From the NCBI GenBank assembly GCA_964035575.1, contig OZ037905.1, positions 25,001 to 89,000 on the forward strand: DNA of 64,000 bases, in the 5' to 3' direction. A program made the translations under genes and the position numbers. A model generated the notes under the pieces. The model made no database searches, was not told the DNA's origin, and saw only the letters and a list, made by a program, of their open reading frames with translations. Shown piece after piece: positions 63,709-64,000 of the stretch. How positions within the stretch are numbered: the first letter of the stretch is position 1; each line of letters opens with the position of its first letter. The DNA is from Rhynchopus sp. YZ270_cl-10 (Eukaryota; Euglenozoa; Diplonemea; Diplonemida; Diplonemidae).

Positions 63709-64000
63709 CTACCTGAAAAAAAACATCGGACAAACAGTACAAGTTCACGGGAGCAAAAGGGCTGACCCCTCCCTCTGCGCGTTTCTCGCCAACGTAGCGA
63801 AGAAGATCCAGAGGTGTCCAGAACGTGATGCGGTCTATTTTCCGACAAAAAAGACGGAGGATAGTGCGCGTGACCAGTTGTTCAATGGTGTGCTGATTCT
63901 GTCGGAAGACTTTGCACTGGAAGCTGAAGAACACTGCAAATGGTTCAACACAGATGAGGTTCGTCTCACAGTATTGCTGTGTGCTCCACAACGGAAAGCC
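63709..64000 (+). CDS. Partial open frame at window edge, unrecognised
   Basis: After a stop at about 63706 the frame stays open to the edge for 97 codons: KRADPSLCAFLANVAKKIQR, CPERDAVYFPTKKTEDSARD, QLFNGVLILSEDFALEAEE and on. Composition looks coding, with regular acidic and basic helices. No ATG is seen near the beginning, so it may be an internal exon or part of a mobile-element gene. I do not recognise it. Confidence 0.35.

Overview
The window is nuclear DNA of a eukaryotic microbe, most likely a free-living protist. GC-rich, mostly intronless genes sit in AT-rich, homopolymer-rich spacers. The mapped introns are short with GT-AG borders and almost all begin GTATG. Every gene I can support lies on the minus strand. 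Many have a pyrimidine tract and an AG only 2-30 bases before the start codon. One-way gene order plus a Py-AG next to the ATG is what trans-spliced, polycistronic genomes show (Euglenozoa; a diplonemid would fit). No spliced-leader gene is visible, so this stays an inference.

Layout. 0-3 kb: degenerate repeats and a terminal-inverted-repeat (TIR) element. 3-14 kb: four tandem paralogs with an N-terminal ubiquitin-like (Ubl) domain and a seven-bladed WD40 propeller, interrupted by a large foldback element and a carboxylic-acid-reductase-like enzyme with an N-terminal ZZ zinc finger. 15-31 kb: an Ala/Glu-rich protein, a Ubl plus SPRY-like protein, a cytochrome b5-acyl-CoA dehydrogenase fusion, a PP1/PPZ-type phosphatase with introns, and a six-exon coiled-coil protein. 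31-40 kb: gene-poor spacer rich in short hairpin repeats, with one TA-flanked element. 40-50 kb: a CCCH zinc-finger protein and four more Ubl-WD40 paralogs. 50-58 kb: lipoyl synthase (two exons), a coiled-coil protein, a small histone-fold protein, and a type I membrane protein with two nearly identical lectin-like domains. 58-64 kb: tandem repeats, a hAT-like element with an 8-bp target duplication, broken coding fragments, and a partial open frame at the edge.

Three things stand out. First, a dispersed family of small hairpins has different stems but a shared loop (ACGAGAG on the minus strand); stem differences are pairing-compatible only if the minus strand is the RNA. Second, the Ubl-WD40 array shows a constant Ubl, differences concentrated between blades, and clear mosaic copies. 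Third, the ZZ-finger/carboxylic acid reductase fusion. Two oxidative fatty-acid enzymes (reductase and b5-dehydrogenase) and lipoyl synthase suggest an organism with mitochondria and an active fatty-acyl metabolism, but nothing here links them in one pathway.
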